From Truepera sp. (GTDB lineage Bacteria; Deinococcota; Deinococci; Deinococcales; Trueperaceae): a stretch of DNA of 64,000 bases. Below are positions 7,695 through 16,310 of the stretch, one piece after another (the first letter of the stretch is position 1; each line of letters opens with the position of its first letter). The notes under the pieces were generated by a model, which was not told the origin of the DNA, searched no databases, and saw only the letters and a program-made list of their open reading frames with translations. Made by a program: the position numbers and the translations under genes. The stretch spans positions 2,120,039 to 2,184,038 of the forward strand of contig JAVSMU010000001.1 of the NCBI GenBank assembly GCA_032027045.1, given 5' to 3'.

Positions 7695-8921
7695 ATGACC
7701 GCCCCTCCGCTCTTCCGCGAAGCCGACTGCGACGTGGCCATCGTGGGTGGCGGCATCGTCGGTCTCGCCACGGCCCTCGCCCTGACCGACGAGCGTCCCA
7801 ACCTCCGCGTTGTCATCTTGGAGAAGGAGAACGAGGTCGGCCGGCATCAGACGGGGCACAACAGCGGCGTCGTCCACTCGGGCATCTACTACCAACCCGG
7901 CTCGTTGAAGGCCTCCCTGTGCCGTCAGGGCGTGGGGCTCATGCACGAGTTCTGCCTGCTTCACGACCTGCCCTTCGAAGAGTGTGGCAAGGTCATCGTG
8001 GCCACCAACGAGGCCGAATTGGCGCCGCTGCAGACGCTGTACGAGCAGGGCGTCGCCAACGGCGTGCCCGACCTGCGCCTTCTGGGTCCCGACGAACTCC
8101 GCGAGATCGAACCGAACGTGGTCGGTCTAAAGGCGATCCTCTCGCCAACCACCGCCATCACCGACTATGGCGCCGTGGCGCGAAAGCTGCGCGAGGTGCT
8201 CGAAGGGCGCGGCGTAACCGTCATCACCGGGGCGAAGGTGGCGGCCATCGACGCCGCCGGGCCCAGGGTGACGTTGCGGGGCCCGGGGCTCGAAGTGAGG
8301 GCGCGCTTCATGGTGAACTGCGCCGGGCTCTACTCGGACGAGATCGCCCGCAAGAGCGGGCTGCAGCCGGACCTTCGCATCGTGCCCTTCCGGGGTGAGT
8401 ACTACCTGATCAGGGCCGAGCGCCAAGGCCTCGTGCGAAACCTCGTTTACCCCGTGCCCGACCCTGCCATGCCCTTCCTCGGCGTTCACTACACGCGGAC
8501 GGTGACCGGCGAGACGGAGGCGGGACCGAACGCCGTTCTGGCCCTGGCACGCGAGGGTTACGCGCTCACGACGTTCGACCTGGACGAGACGGCTCGCACG
8601 CTGGGGTTCGGTGGGTTCTGGAGGCTGGCTGCGAAGTACTGGAAGGTCGGCGCCTTCGAGTACTACCGGTCCATGAGCAAGGCGGCCTTCGTGAGGTCGC
8701 TCCAGAAGCTCGTGCCTATAATCACCGCCGACGACCTGATACCCGGCCACGCGGGCGTGCGGGCCCAGGCCGTGGACTCTCACGGCCGCCTGGTCGACGA
8801 CTTCGCCTTCTTGGAAACGGAGAACGCCTTACACGTGCTGAACGCGCCCTCACCCGCCGCCACGGCGTCCCTCGCGATCGGCAAGCACGTCGCCGAGCGG
8901 ATACCACTGGCCACCGGCTAG
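7695..8921 (+). CDS. lhgO: L-2-hydroxyglutarate oxidase family FAD enzyme
   Basis: A 408-residue FAD-dependent oxidoreductase of the DAO superfamily. The N-terminal dinucleotide-binding motif VAIVGGGIVGLATALAL (residues 13-29) is followed by EKENEVGRHQTGHNSGVVHSG, where the HNSGVVHSG element is characteristic of LhgO/L2HGDH proteins, and by FRGEYY and HAGVRAQAVD further on. The family oxidises L-2-hydroxyglutarate to 2-oxoglutarate, usually passing electrons to the membrane quinone pool. The ATG at 7695 is preferred over an earlier in-frame ATG because the protein family begins at this point and AAGGAG lies at 7678-7683. A GATAAT hexamer at 7598-7603 may be the -10. It is followed by a second FAD enzyme 66 bp downstream on the same strand. 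Confidence 0.85.
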   Translation: MTAPPLFREADCDVAIVGGGIVGLATALALTDERPNLRVVILEKENEVGRHQTGHNSGVVHSGIYYQPGSLKASLCRQGVGLMHEFCLLHDLPFEECGKVIVATNEAELAPLQTLYEQGVANGVPDLRLLGPDELREIEPNVVGLKAILSPTTAITDYGAVARKLREVLEGRGVTVITGAKVAAIDAAGPRVTLRGPGLEVRARFMVNCAGLYSDEIARKSGLQPDLRIVPFRGEYYLIRAERQGLVRNLVYPVPDPAMPFLGVHYTRTVTGETEAGPNAVLALAREGYALTTFDLDETARTLGFGGFWRLAAKYWKVGAFEYYRSMSKAAFVRSLQKLVPIITADDLIPGHAGVRAQAVDSHGRLVDDFAFLETENALHVLNAPSPAATASLAIGKHVAERIPLATG

Positions 8922-8987
8922 TGCGTCGGGCACCATTGGCCCGCACCCCGTGAATAACGTGACCTGCGCGACCTGCGCCAGGGGCCG

Positions 8988-10658
8988 ATGATGAGCCCAG
9001 GAGGCGCGGTTGCGGCCGATGCCATCGTCGTGGGCGCCGGACTCGCGGGCCTGGTGGCAGCCGTAGAGCTGAGCGGGCGCGGCCACAGGGTCATCATCCT
9101 CGACCAGGAGCCCGAGCAGTCACTCGGCGGTCAGGCGTTCTGGTCGTTCGGCGGCCTCTTCTTGGTCAACTCACCCGAGCAGCGGCGGCTGGGCATCCGC
9201 GACTCGTATGAACTCGCCTGGAACGACTGGCTGGGCTCCGCCGGCTTCAGCGGCGCCCAGGACGAGTGGCCGCGCAAGTGGGCCGAGGCGTACGTGGCCT
9301 TCGCTGCGGGCGAGAAACGCTCGTGGCTCAGGGGCTTGGGCGTGAGCTTCTTCCCGGTGGTCGCCTGGGCCGAGCGGGGCGGCGCCCTGGCAACCGGTCA
9401 CGGCAACTCGGTGCCGCGCTTTCACATCACGTGGGGCACCGGGCCGGGCCTGCTGGAGCCGTTCGTTGGGCGCCTGCGAGAGGCCGAGGCGAAGGGCCTC
9501 GTCACCTTCAAGTTCCGCCACCGGGTGTCCGCCCTCACCCTGCAAGCGGGGGCCGTGACCGGGGTCCAGGGGGAGGTGCTCGAGCCGAGCGCCGCAGAGC
9601 GCGGTCGGCCCAGCTCACGCAAGGCCGTTGGCGGCTTCGAGTTCCACGCGCCCATCACGATCGTCACGTCGGGCGGCATCGGCGGGAATCCTGAGCTGGT
9701 GCGAGAGCGCTGGCCCGCGCGGCTCGGCACGCCGCCCGAGGAGATGCTCTCCGGCGTGCCGCCGCACGTTGACGGGCGCATGCTCGGCATCACGGCGGAA
9801 GTCGGCGGCAACGTCATCAACGCGGACCGCATGTGGCATTACACCGAGGGAGTGCAGAACCACAGTCCTGTGTGGCCGCGGCACGGCATCAGAATCCTGC
9901 CGGGCCCGTCGTCGTTGTGGCTCGACGCCGCGGGCAACCGACTGCCGCCACCCCTCTTCCCCGGCTTCGACACCCTGGCCACTCTGGCGCATATCCGCGC
10001 TACCGGATTCGATCACACCTGGTTCGTGCTCACGCGCAAGATCGTCGAGCGCGAGTTCGCGCTCTCGGGTTCGGAGCAGAACCCGGACCTGACCGGCCGC
10101 TCCATGCGCCTCCTCGCCAAGCGCGTCCTCCCAGGGGCGCCTGGGCCCGTCCAGGCCTTCGTTGACCGTGGGCCCGACTTCGTGAGGGCCGACAACCTCT
10201 CCGAACTCGTCCGAAAGATGAACGCCCTGACGGGCAAAGACCTGCTCGACCCCGCCCGAGTGGAGCGGGAGGTGCGGGCGCGCGACGGGCAGCTGGCCAA
10301 CGCCTTCGCCAAGGACGCTCAAATTACCGCCATGCGCGGCGCCCGCGCTTACCTACCGGATCGCCTGATCCGCGTGGCGAGGCCCCACCGCCTGGAGAGC
10401 GCGGCGGCCGGACCGCTCATCGCGGTACGGCTCCGGGTGTTGACCCGCAAGACGCTCGGCGGGCTCGAGACCGACCTGGCCGGTCGTGTATTGAACGGGA
10501 GCCCGGAGCCGATCCAGGGCCTGTACGCGGCCGGCGAAGTAGCCGGCTTCGGCGGCGGCGGGATGCACGGCCACCGCGCGCTGGAAGGCACTTTCTTGGG
10601 TGGCTGCCTCTTCTCCGGACTCAGGGCGGGCCGGGCGGCCGCCGAGGCCCTGACCTGA
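8988..10658 (+). CDS. FAD-binding dehydrogenase (fumarate reductase/ketosteroid dehydrogenase-like)
   Basis: A 556-residue flavoprotein of the FAD-binding-2 family, close to the uncharacterised group of about 550-residue FAD-binding dehydrogenases related to 3-ketosteroid-delta1-dehydrogenases. The N-terminal motif DAIVVGAGLAGLVAAVELS with the ending Asp/Glu of the second strand (VIILDQEPE) and the GGQAFWSFGGLF segment are visible. The C-terminal FAD motif is GLYAAGEVAGFGGGGMHG near residue 508. It lies directly after lhgO on the same strand, so the two may be co-transcribed. The substrate cannot be read from sequence. ATG at 8988 is the first Met before the Rossmann motif; a second ATG is adjacent. 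No clear ribosome site is visible. Confidence 0.82.
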   Translation: MMSPGGAVAADAIVVGAGLAGLVAAVELSGRGHRVIILDQEPEQSLGGQAFWSFGGLFLVNSPEQRRLGIRDSYELAWNDWLGSAGFSGAQDEWPRKWAEAYVAFAAGEKRSWLRGLGVSFFPVVAWAERGGALATGHGNSVPRFHITWGTGPGLLEPFVGRLREAEAKGLVTFKFRHRVSALTLQAGAVTGVQGEVLEPSAAERGRPSSRKAVGGFEFHAPITIVTSGGIGGNPELVRERWPARLGTPPEEMLSGVPPHVDGRMLGITAEVGGNVINADRMWHYTEGVQNHSPVWPRHGIRILPGPSSLWLDAAGNRLPPPLFPGFDTLATLAHIRATGFDHTWFVLTRKIVEREFALSGSEQNPDLTGRSMRLLAKRVLPGAPGPVQAFVDRGPDFVRADNLSELVRKMNALTGKDLLDPARVEREVRARDGQLANAFAKDAQITAMRGARAYLPDRLIRVARPHRLESAAAGPLIAVRLRVLTRKTLGGLETDLAGRVLNGSPEPIQGLYAAGEVAGFGGGGMHGHRALEGTFLGGCLFSGLRAGRAAAEALT

Positions 10659-10702
10659 CCGGCCACCATCCGAACCCCGGCAGGGTCAGCCGCGCAACGG
10701 GC

Positions 10703-11206
10703 TCAGTCTCGGGCCGACCCACCGGGAGCGCCCGACTTCATCGTCGCACCACGGTTCGGACCCGCCGCGTCATGCCAGCCGTTGTGGACGGCCGCGCCAC
10801 CCTCGACGGCGCGTTTGAAGCTCTCCAGGTCGGCCTCCAAGCGTGCATTGACCACGCCCAGGGCAGCGCCGACGTTCTCCACCAGGCCTTCCGGCTCGTA
10901 CTCGACGTGCATGTGAACCCTGGTCCTGCCCTCGTCGAGCTTGTCGAACGTGACCTCGCCCTCGTTCTTGGCGCCCGACGTGCTCTCCCACTTGATCTTG
11001 TCGCTGGGCGAGAGTTCGGTCACCTTGGCGTCCCACTCGAGCTCGTGACCCGTCACCTCGGCCCGCCAGTGGAGCGTGTCGTCACCGGTGCGCCTCACTT
11101 CCTCGACGCCTTCCATGAAGCTCGGGTAGCGCTCGAAGTCGCTGAAGAGCATGAAGGCCTCGGAGATGTGAACGTTCACGTCTACCGAACCATCGAAGCT
11201 AGCCAT
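10703..11206 (-). CDS. SRPBCC (polyketide cyclase/dehydrase-like) protein
   Basis: A 167-residue START-like protein. The pattern is that of the SRPBCC/COQ10 group: SVDVNVHISEAFMLFSDFERYPSFMEGVEEV, then beta strands ending in EVTFDKLDEGRTRVHMHVEYEP and a C-terminal helix NARLEADLESFKRAVE. Such proteins form a hydrophobic cavity and bind lipids, quinones or small aromatic compounds; no catalytic assignment is possible here. The ATG at 11206 is preceded by GAAGGAGGG. The last 25 residues (PNRGATMKSGAPGGSARD) are low-complexity and probably disordered. It stands between a convergent FAD dehydrogenase and the ABC exporter operon. Confidence 0.85.
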   Translation of the reverse strand: MASFDGSVDVNVHISEAFMLFSDFERYPSFMEGVEEVRRTGDDTLHWRAEVTGHELEWDAKVTELSPSDKIKWESTSGAKNEGEVTFDKLDEGRTRVHMHVEYEPEGLVENVGAALGVVNARLEADLESFKRAVEGGAAVHNGWHDAAGPNRGATMKSGAPGGSARD

Positions 11207-11279
11207 ATGGCCCTCCTTCTCACGCCACCGATGCTAGGGCGCGCCGGCGTGTGAACCATATGGCTCGGCTGAGAAACCC

Positions 11280-12773
11280 TTACGCGGGAACGAGTAGGAG
11301 CACCAGCAACATGCCGACCTGAGCGCCGACGATCCAACCGGGGACGCCGAAAGCGCTGAGCACCAGGCTCGGGAGCGCGGCAAGGATGGCGGCGACGATC
11401 TGAGCCTCCCAGCGTGAAGCGCCGCTTCCGCTCCAGGACGCATACTTCTCCAGGGCCAGCAACACGACCAGCACGAGGGTCGCGGCCCCTAGAAGCTCGC
11501 CTAAGCCCACGCCCAGATAGGTGACCACGGGCACGGCCAACACGAGGAACAGCAGCGCGCCGGGTGTCACGCGGCCAAGCGTGCGCTCGGCCGGCTCTAC
11601 GGGAAGCACGCCCACGGCGAACTCGGGGCCCAGCAGAACACTGCCGGCGCGGGCGATCAACAACGCGGCAAGTAAGACGCCGAGCGCCCCGCTAAGCAAC
11701 CCGGCGCCCCCCGGAACACCGCCGCCGCCAACGCCGCCGGCAGCGTCTCCGGCCGCGGACCCCAGTGCGGCCGCCCCACCGTTGACCAAGATGGCGGCGC
11801 TGGCGGCGGTGAGCGTGATGAGCAGGGCGAACGCCATCCGTAGGGGCGGCCTGCGCCACAGGTCGGTGGCCGTGCGCCAGGCGATGGCGCGCCATTGCGG
11901 CGCGTTCGCCGGCACCAGGGGCAGTGAACGCCGCGGTTTGGTGGCCCCCGGGGTGTCGTGAAGGGCGGCCAACAGGCGCCGCTTCTCTCCGCCGTCCGCC
12001 GCCGCCTGACGCACGAAGCCGGCGACACCCGCCATCAGCTGCATGGTGCGCATGGCCTGAAGTTGCGTGAGGACGAGGCTCTGAGAGGCGAACCTGGGCG
12101 GCCAGTACTCGGCCAGCGAGCGCCGCGCCCACGTCAGGGCCAGGACTGCCAGCAGGGCCGGGCCAACGAGAACGACGGGCGACGGGCTCAACAGGGCGTC
12201 AGCCAGGCCGTAGGGCACTACCGCGAGGCCCGCCCCGACGAGGGCTACCACCCAACCCTGATAGCCGACGCCGTCCGTCGAGCGCGCGTAGCGCAGCCAG
12301 GAACCCGAGAACCGCGCGACGAACACCAAGGCCAGGGCCGGCGCGGCCCAAGGCGCGCTTACTCCGAACAGCGGCGGCGCTATCGCCGTCCACAGGAGGC
12401 CCAAGACGGCCCCCAAGGCAGCTGCGCCCCCCGCGCGCACCATGAAGCGCCACCTGAGCGCCGACCACGGCTCCACCGGCGCAACGCCCAACCGGTGGAG
12501 GTCGCGCCGATCGAGGATGACCGGGGGCACCTTGCCGGCCAGCGCCAGGCCGAGAAAGAACAGCGCGAGACCCACCATCAATACTGTGCGGGGGCTGCCG
12601 GCAGGCACGGCCAGCGGCGTGAGCGCCTCGAGGCCCGCCACCACGAACACTACGATCCAGCCGATCAGGTAGAGGATCGTCCACCACCCGACGGCCCGGC
12701 CCACCCACTCCCGGTACGCGTGGAACGCGCGGACGACCGTGCGGCGGCGCAGGTATACGACTGCGCGGTTCAC
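11280..12773 (-). CDS. ABC exporter membrane protein (permease)
   Basis: A 497-residue polytopic membrane protein with about ten or more hydrophobic segments (for example GRAVGWWTILYLIGWIVVF near the start and the C-terminal GWIVGAQVGMLLVLLLVPA). It forms an operon with the ATPase gene at 12770-13423: its GTG start overlaps the ATPase stop as GTGA. I place the start there, although the frame is open further upstream, because everything upstream lies inside the ATPase gene and reads as out-of-frame sequence. A Gly/Ala-rich loop (residues ~340-370) separates two membrane halves. Substrate unknown; the organisation resembles ABC-2-like exporters with one ATPase and one permease. Confidence 0.75.
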   Translation of the reverse strand: MNRAVVYLRRRTVVRAFHAYREWVGRAVGWWTILYLIGWIVVFVVAGLEALTPLAVPAGSPRTVLMVGLALFFLGLALAGKVPPVILDRRDLHRLGVAPVEPWSALRWRFMVRAGGAAALGAVLGLLWTAIAPPLFGVSAPWAAPALALVFVARFSGSWLRYARSTDGVGYQGWVVALVGAGLAVVPYGLADALLSPSPVVLVGPALLAVLALTWARRSLAEYWPPRFASQSLVLTQLQAMRTMQLMAGVAGFVRQAAADGGEKRRLLAALHDTPGATKPRRSLPLVPANAPQWRAIAWRTATDLWRRPPLRMAFALLITLTAASAAILVNGGAAALGSAAGDAAGGVGGGGVPGGAGLLSGALGVLLAALLIARAGSVLLGPEFAVGVLPVEPAERTLGRVTPGALLFLVLAVPVVTYLGVGLGELLGAATLVLVVLLALEKYASWSGSGASRWEAQIVAAILAALPSLVLSAFGVPGWIVGAQVGMLLVLLLVPA

Positions 12774-13423
12774 GCTTCGAGGTGCCCGTCTTGCAGCGCC
12801 AAGCGCCGCGCCTCCAACAAGGACTCGAGCTCGCGCTGGTGGCCCGTCAGCAAGACCGTGCCGCCCGCCCTCGCTCTTTGTTGCAGGCCGGCTGCCAGCA
12901 TCTCCTGGCTGGCCAGGTCGAGGCCATTGAAGGGCTCGTCGAGGATCGTGAGCGGCAACTCGAGCCCCAACGCCAGCGACAGGGCGAGCTTCTGGCGCAT
13001 GCCCCGCGAGTGCGTGCCCGGGAACTCGTCCAACTTGCTCGTGAGACCGAAACGCTCGAGCCACTCGAGCGTCTTAGCGTCCGCCTCTGGCCGGCCGTAC
13101 AGGATGGCCGTGAACCGGACGTGCTCGCGCAAAGTGAGGTCCTCGTAGAGCGCCGGGTCGTCCGGTGAAAAGACGAACTTCGACCTGGCTGTCATGCCGC
13201 GGTTCGGACGGCCGAAGATGGCGACGTCGCCCGTATGCGGCAGCAGGCCCACCACGGCGCGGATGAGAGTGCTCTTGCCCGCGCCGTTCGGCCCCACCAA
13301 CAGCGCGACCTCGCCGGCCGCCAGCGTGAACGACACGTCCTCGAGCACGCTTACGCCGCCCAGGCGCACATTCAGTTCGGTGACGACGAGCGGCGCAGCG
13401 ACGGTATCCGTGTCTGTGGCCAT
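12770..13423 (-). CDS. ABC transporter ATP-binding protein
   Basis: A 217-residue ATPase subunit. Walker A is GPNGAGKST, the signature region reads HSRGMRQKLALSLALGL (a variant of LSGGQ in which the serine-glycine pair is retained), and Walker B is LTILDEPFNGLD, followed by the H-loop HQRE. This divergent SRGM signature is common in ABC-2 type exporter ATPases. I take ATG 13423 as start, with a TAGAGT hexamer (13432-13437) ending 8 nt before it and no Shine-Dalgarno, which would make the mRNA leaderless; a TTG three codons upstream overlaps that hexamer. Co-transcribed with the permease gene, overlapping by 4 bp. Confidence 0.88.
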   Translation of the reverse strand: MATDTDTVAAPLVVTELNVRLGGVSVLEDVSFTLAAGEVALLVGPNGAGKSTLIRAVVGLLPHTGDVAIFGRPNRGMTARSKFVFSPDDPALYEDLTLREHVRFTAILYGRPEADAKTLEWLERFGLTSKLDEFPGTHSRGMRQKLALSLALGLELPLTILDEPFNGLDLASQEMLAAGLQQRARAGGTVLLTGHQRELESLLEARRLALQDGHLEA

Positions 13424-13506
13424 GTCCGCCAACTCTACCAGCCGGGCATGGAGCCTTCAGATCGCCATGCAGCCGAACGCCGGCGAGCAGGCGGGCACTG
13501 GCGGAA

Positions 13507-13598
13507 CGCACGACCCCGTGACGCGCACACGCACGACCCCGTGACGCGGACGTGCACGCCGTAGTGACGTGGGCGTGCACGCCGCCGTGATGCACGCG
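13507..13598. repeat. Four degenerate 23-bp tandem repeats
   Basis: Units begin at 13507, 13530, 13553 and 13576. The core GTGA recurs at 13518, 13541, 13564 and 13587, exactly 23 bp apart. The first two units share CGCACGACCCCGTGACGCG; the last two share TGCACGCCG. They lie in the 290-bp gap between the ABC exporter operon and the acidic-protein gene, which otherwise shows no gene. Confidence 0.8.
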
Positions 13599-13716
13599 CA
13601 CCTGCGCCCAACGCTCAGGACCTACATTGAAGTCGGTTGTCGGCCCCGCGAGCGGCTGCCGTTGCTCGGCGACGAGCCCTACGCCCCGCTCCGCCGCGGC
13701 CGAGAGGGAGGCCGAG

Positions 13717-14166
13717 ATGGACTCGACCAGAAGGACAGGGTCCCAGTCGCTATCGGGGCCGAACCAAGATGACGACGTTGAGGACACGGGCGCCACGTTC
13801 GACGACCCGAGCTTCCAAGGCGGGCCCGCCTACGACCCCACGCTGGACGACTTCGACGTCACCGGCATGCCGGACCCGTTTCCAGGGACGGCCGCCGCCA
13901 CCCCCGATTACCTGGACGACAACGGCGAGGAGCCGACCGTGGACGACGACCCGCCCGAGGGCGACGGCGTAACCGATACGCCCCTCACGTGGGAGTACGA
14001 GGGCATCGCCATGCGCGACGAGTTGGCGCGCCGGCTCGGCGAGCTGATCGTGGACGTGCGGGAATGGGCCGAACTCGAGGACTCCGAGGAGGCCGACGAC
14101 ATCGCGAGCTCGTTGACCGACCTCTACGAGCGCCTGGGGGCCCCTAGCGAGTCGACCGACACCTAG
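13717..14166 (+). CDS. Acidic hypothetical protein
   Basis: A 149-residue, strongly acidic protein without recognised domain. The first ~85 residues are rich in Asp, Pro and Gly and look disordered. The C-terminal part (EYEGIAMRDELARRLGELIV and WAELEDSEEADDIASSLTDL) should form one or two helices. No signal peptide or membrane segment. I choose ATG 13717 because GGGAGG lies a few bases upstream; an earlier in-frame ATG (13627) would add Arg/Ser-rich residues unlike the rest. It precedes the DUF4139 gene on the same strand by 53 bp. Function unknown. Confidence 0.55.
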   Translation: MDSTRRTGSQSLSGPNQDDDVEDTGATFDDPSFQGGPAYDPTLDDFDVTGMPDPFPGTAAATPDYLDDNGEEPTVDDDPPEGDGVTDTPLTWEYEGIAMRDELARRLGELIVDVREWAELEDSEEADDIASSLTDLYERLGAPSESTDT

Positions 14167-14207
14167 CCGGAGCTGCGTTCCACACCAACCGTCTCATCCG
14201 AGTGTCG

Positions 14208-14213
14208 TAGATT
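14208..14213 (+). promoter_or_regulatory. -10 of a probable leaderless transcript (DUF4139 gene)
   Basis: TAGATT ends exactly 6 nt before the ATG at 14220 and no Shine-Dalgarno is present, so transcription should start at or next to the start codon. Confidence 0.55.
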
Positions 14214-14219
14214 TCTTAC

Positions 14220-16268
14220 ATGAGCCAAGACGCGCCAGCCCGGCCAGCCGCTCGTGCCCTGCCGATCCTCGCAGTCCTCGCCCTCTTTAGTGGGATGGCC
14301 CTTGCCCAGCAGGTGCCGGCCGCCACGCCCGCCGACCTGCCGGTCACGCGGTTGGTGCTGTTCACGAACGGCGTCGGCTACTTCGAACACGAGGGTACCG
14401 TCGTCGGCGATCAGGTCCTCACCCTCGACGTGCCCAAGGACGCGATGGACGATCTGCTGCAGAGCCTGGTGCTGCAAGACCTCGACGGCGGCAGCGTCAG
14501 GCCGGTCCGTTACACGGCTCAGGACCCGCTGCAGCGGGTGCTCGACAGCTACCAGATCGACGTCTCGTCGAACCTGAACGTAGCTGACGTGCTGGCGCAG
14601 ACGCGCGGCGCGAAGGTGACGCTCGTTGGTGGCCGCACGCTGACCGGGACGGTCGTGGGCGTGGAGCGCGAGCAGGTGCCCGAGCAGGCACCGCGAACCT
14701 TCCTGACCCTCGCCACCAGCACCGGCCTGGTGCGCGTGGCGCTCGACGAGTTCGAGGAGGTGCGCTTCGACGATCCGAGGCTCAAGGCCCAGCTCGACGA
14801 GGCACTCGCGGCCATCGCGGCCCACGCGGGCGAGGACGTGTCCAAGGTCACCATCAGCTTCGAGGGCGAGGGGACGCGCCGCGTGCGCGTTGCCTACTTG
14901 CGCGAGATGCCCGTATGGAAGAGCACCTACCGCCTGGTCGTCGGCGACGACGGCAAGGGCACCCTGCAAGGCTGGGCCATCCTCGACAACCCGACCGACG
15001 TGCGCCTCGAGGACGTGAAGGTGAGCTTCGTGGCCGGCCAGCCGATCTCGTTCGTCACCAGCCTGTTCGAACCGATCTACGTGACGCGGCCACGCGTCGA
15101 GACCGAGCGGGCCGGCAACGTCGTGGCCCAGGTGGACGCCGGCGCAATGCCGTACGCTCCCGCGCCGGCACCGGCCATGGCCGCCCGGGGGGTGGCCGAC
15201 ATGGCCATGGAGTCCAAGGCGGCGCCCGACCTGACCGGAGCCGGCGTCACGGCCATGGCCACCGGCAGCCGCGGCGGCGCCTCGTTCAGCTACGACGTCT
15301 CACAACCGGTCACCGTTGGCCCTTACGAGTCGGCCATGGTGCCCATCGTCGTCACCGACGTAGGCGCCACGCCGCTGACGGTGTTCAACCAGTCGGTCAT
15401 CCCCGACCACCCGCTACGCGCGGTGCGCCTCTCGAACGATACCGGCCTTCACCTCGCGGCGGGCACCGTTACCGTCTACGATTCGAACGGCTTCGCCGGC
15501 ACGGCGCAGATGTCCGACCTCGTACCAAACGACTCCCGCATCCTGCAGTACGCCGTCGATCTCGACCTCACGCTGCTGCGCACGACAGGCGACGCCACCG
15601 ACCGCGTCGTGTCGGTGAAGCTCGCCGGCGGGCTCGTAGAGACCACCGTCGCCACCCGCCAAACGACGAAGGTGGCGATCAAGTCGACCACCACCGAACC
15701 GCGGTTTCTCGTAGTCGAGCTACCCCGCCCGGCCGGCTACGACGTCGTCTCGCCCACTCCCCCTCCTGCCATCACCGGCGCCAACTACCGCTTCGGCGTG
15801 GCCATCAACGGCGGCACGGACCCTGAACTCTTGGCGCAGCTCAGCTGCAATGCGGGCGAGGAGTGCACGTTGGAGGTCGTGCTCGAACGCACCGACCTGC
15901 GCACCACGTCGCTGGCCAACGTCAACGTCGACACGCTGGCCTTCTACCTGGAGAACGTCCGGTTGAGCGACGCCGACCGCGCCGTCATCCAGCAGGTCGT
16001 CGACCTCCAACGCCAGGTGAGCGCCAAACAGCGCGAGCTAGACACCACGACGCGGAGCATCGACACCATCCACAACGAGCAGGACCGCATCAGACAGAAC
16101 ATGGCTGCGCTCGACCGGAACTCGGCGCTGTACCGCCGCTACGTCTCCGACCTCACGGACCAGGAAGACCAACTGGCCGACCTCCTGGAGCGCGTCGGAC
16201 AACTGCGTGGCGAGCTAAGCTCGTTGCAGCAGCGCATAGCGGACCTGATCGCGGGGCTCGGGGGCTAG
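14220..16268 (+). CDS. Exported DUF4139 domain protein
   Basis: A 682-residue exported protein. The N-terminus (RALPILAVLALFSGMALAQQ) is a signal peptide. It is followed by LPVTRLVLFTNGVGYFEHEGTV, the typical start of the DUF4140/DUF4139 family (mucoidy inhibitor A-like proteins), the conserved WKSTYRLVV...LQGWAILDNPTDVRLEDVKVSFVAGQP region near 235-275, and a C-terminal alpha-helical coiled coil (about residues 585-680, DLQRQVSAKQRELDTTTRSI). An Ala/Met-rich linker lies around residues 300-345. The biochemical role of the family is unknown; it is presumed periplasmic or surface. It is followed after 42 bp by the GreA/GreB-like gene, which has its own leaderless-type promoter. Confidence 0.85.
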   Translation: MSQDAPARPAARALPILAVLALFSGMALAQQVPAATPADLPVTRLVLFTNGVGYFEHEGTVVGDQVLTLDVPKDAMDDLLQSLVLQDLDGGSVRPVRYTAQDPLQRVLDSYQIDVSSNLNVADVLAQTRGAKVTLVGGRTLTGTVVGVEREQVPEQAPRTFLTLATSTGLVRVALDEFEEVRFDDPRLKAQLDEALAAIAAHAGEDVSKVTISFEGEGTRRVRVAYLREMPVWKSTYRLVVGDDGKGTLQGWAILDNPTDVRLEDVKVSFVAGQPISFVTSLFEPIYVTRPRVETERAGNVVAQVDAGAMPYAPAPAPAMAARGVADMAMESKAAPDLTGAGVTAMATGSRGGASFSYDVSQPVTVGPYESAMVPIVVTDVGATPLTVFNQSVIPDHPLRAVRLSNDTGLHLAAGTVTVYDSNGFAGTAQMSDLVPNDSRILQYAVDLDLTLLRTTGDATDRVVSVKLAGGLVETTVATRQTTKVAIKSTTTEPRFLVVELPRPAGYDVVSPTPPPAITGANYRFGVAINGGTDPELLAQLSCNAGEECTLEVVLERTDLRTTSLANVNVDTLAFYLENVRLSDADRAVIQQVVDLQRQVSAKQRELDTTTRSIDTIHNEQDRIRQNMAALDRNSALYRRYVSDLTDQEDQLADLLERVGQLRGELSSLQQRIADLIAGLGG

Positions 16269-16297
16269 CCGAACCCGTTCCGACCGCCACCCCGCGG

Positions 16298-16303
16298 TAG
16301 TGT
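16298..16303 (+). promoter_or_regulatory. -10 of a probable leaderless transcript (GreA/GreB-like gene)
   Basis: TAGTGT ends 7 nt before ATG 16311, with no ribosome binding site between. Confidence 0.45.
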
Positions 16304-16310
16304 GGCCCTC

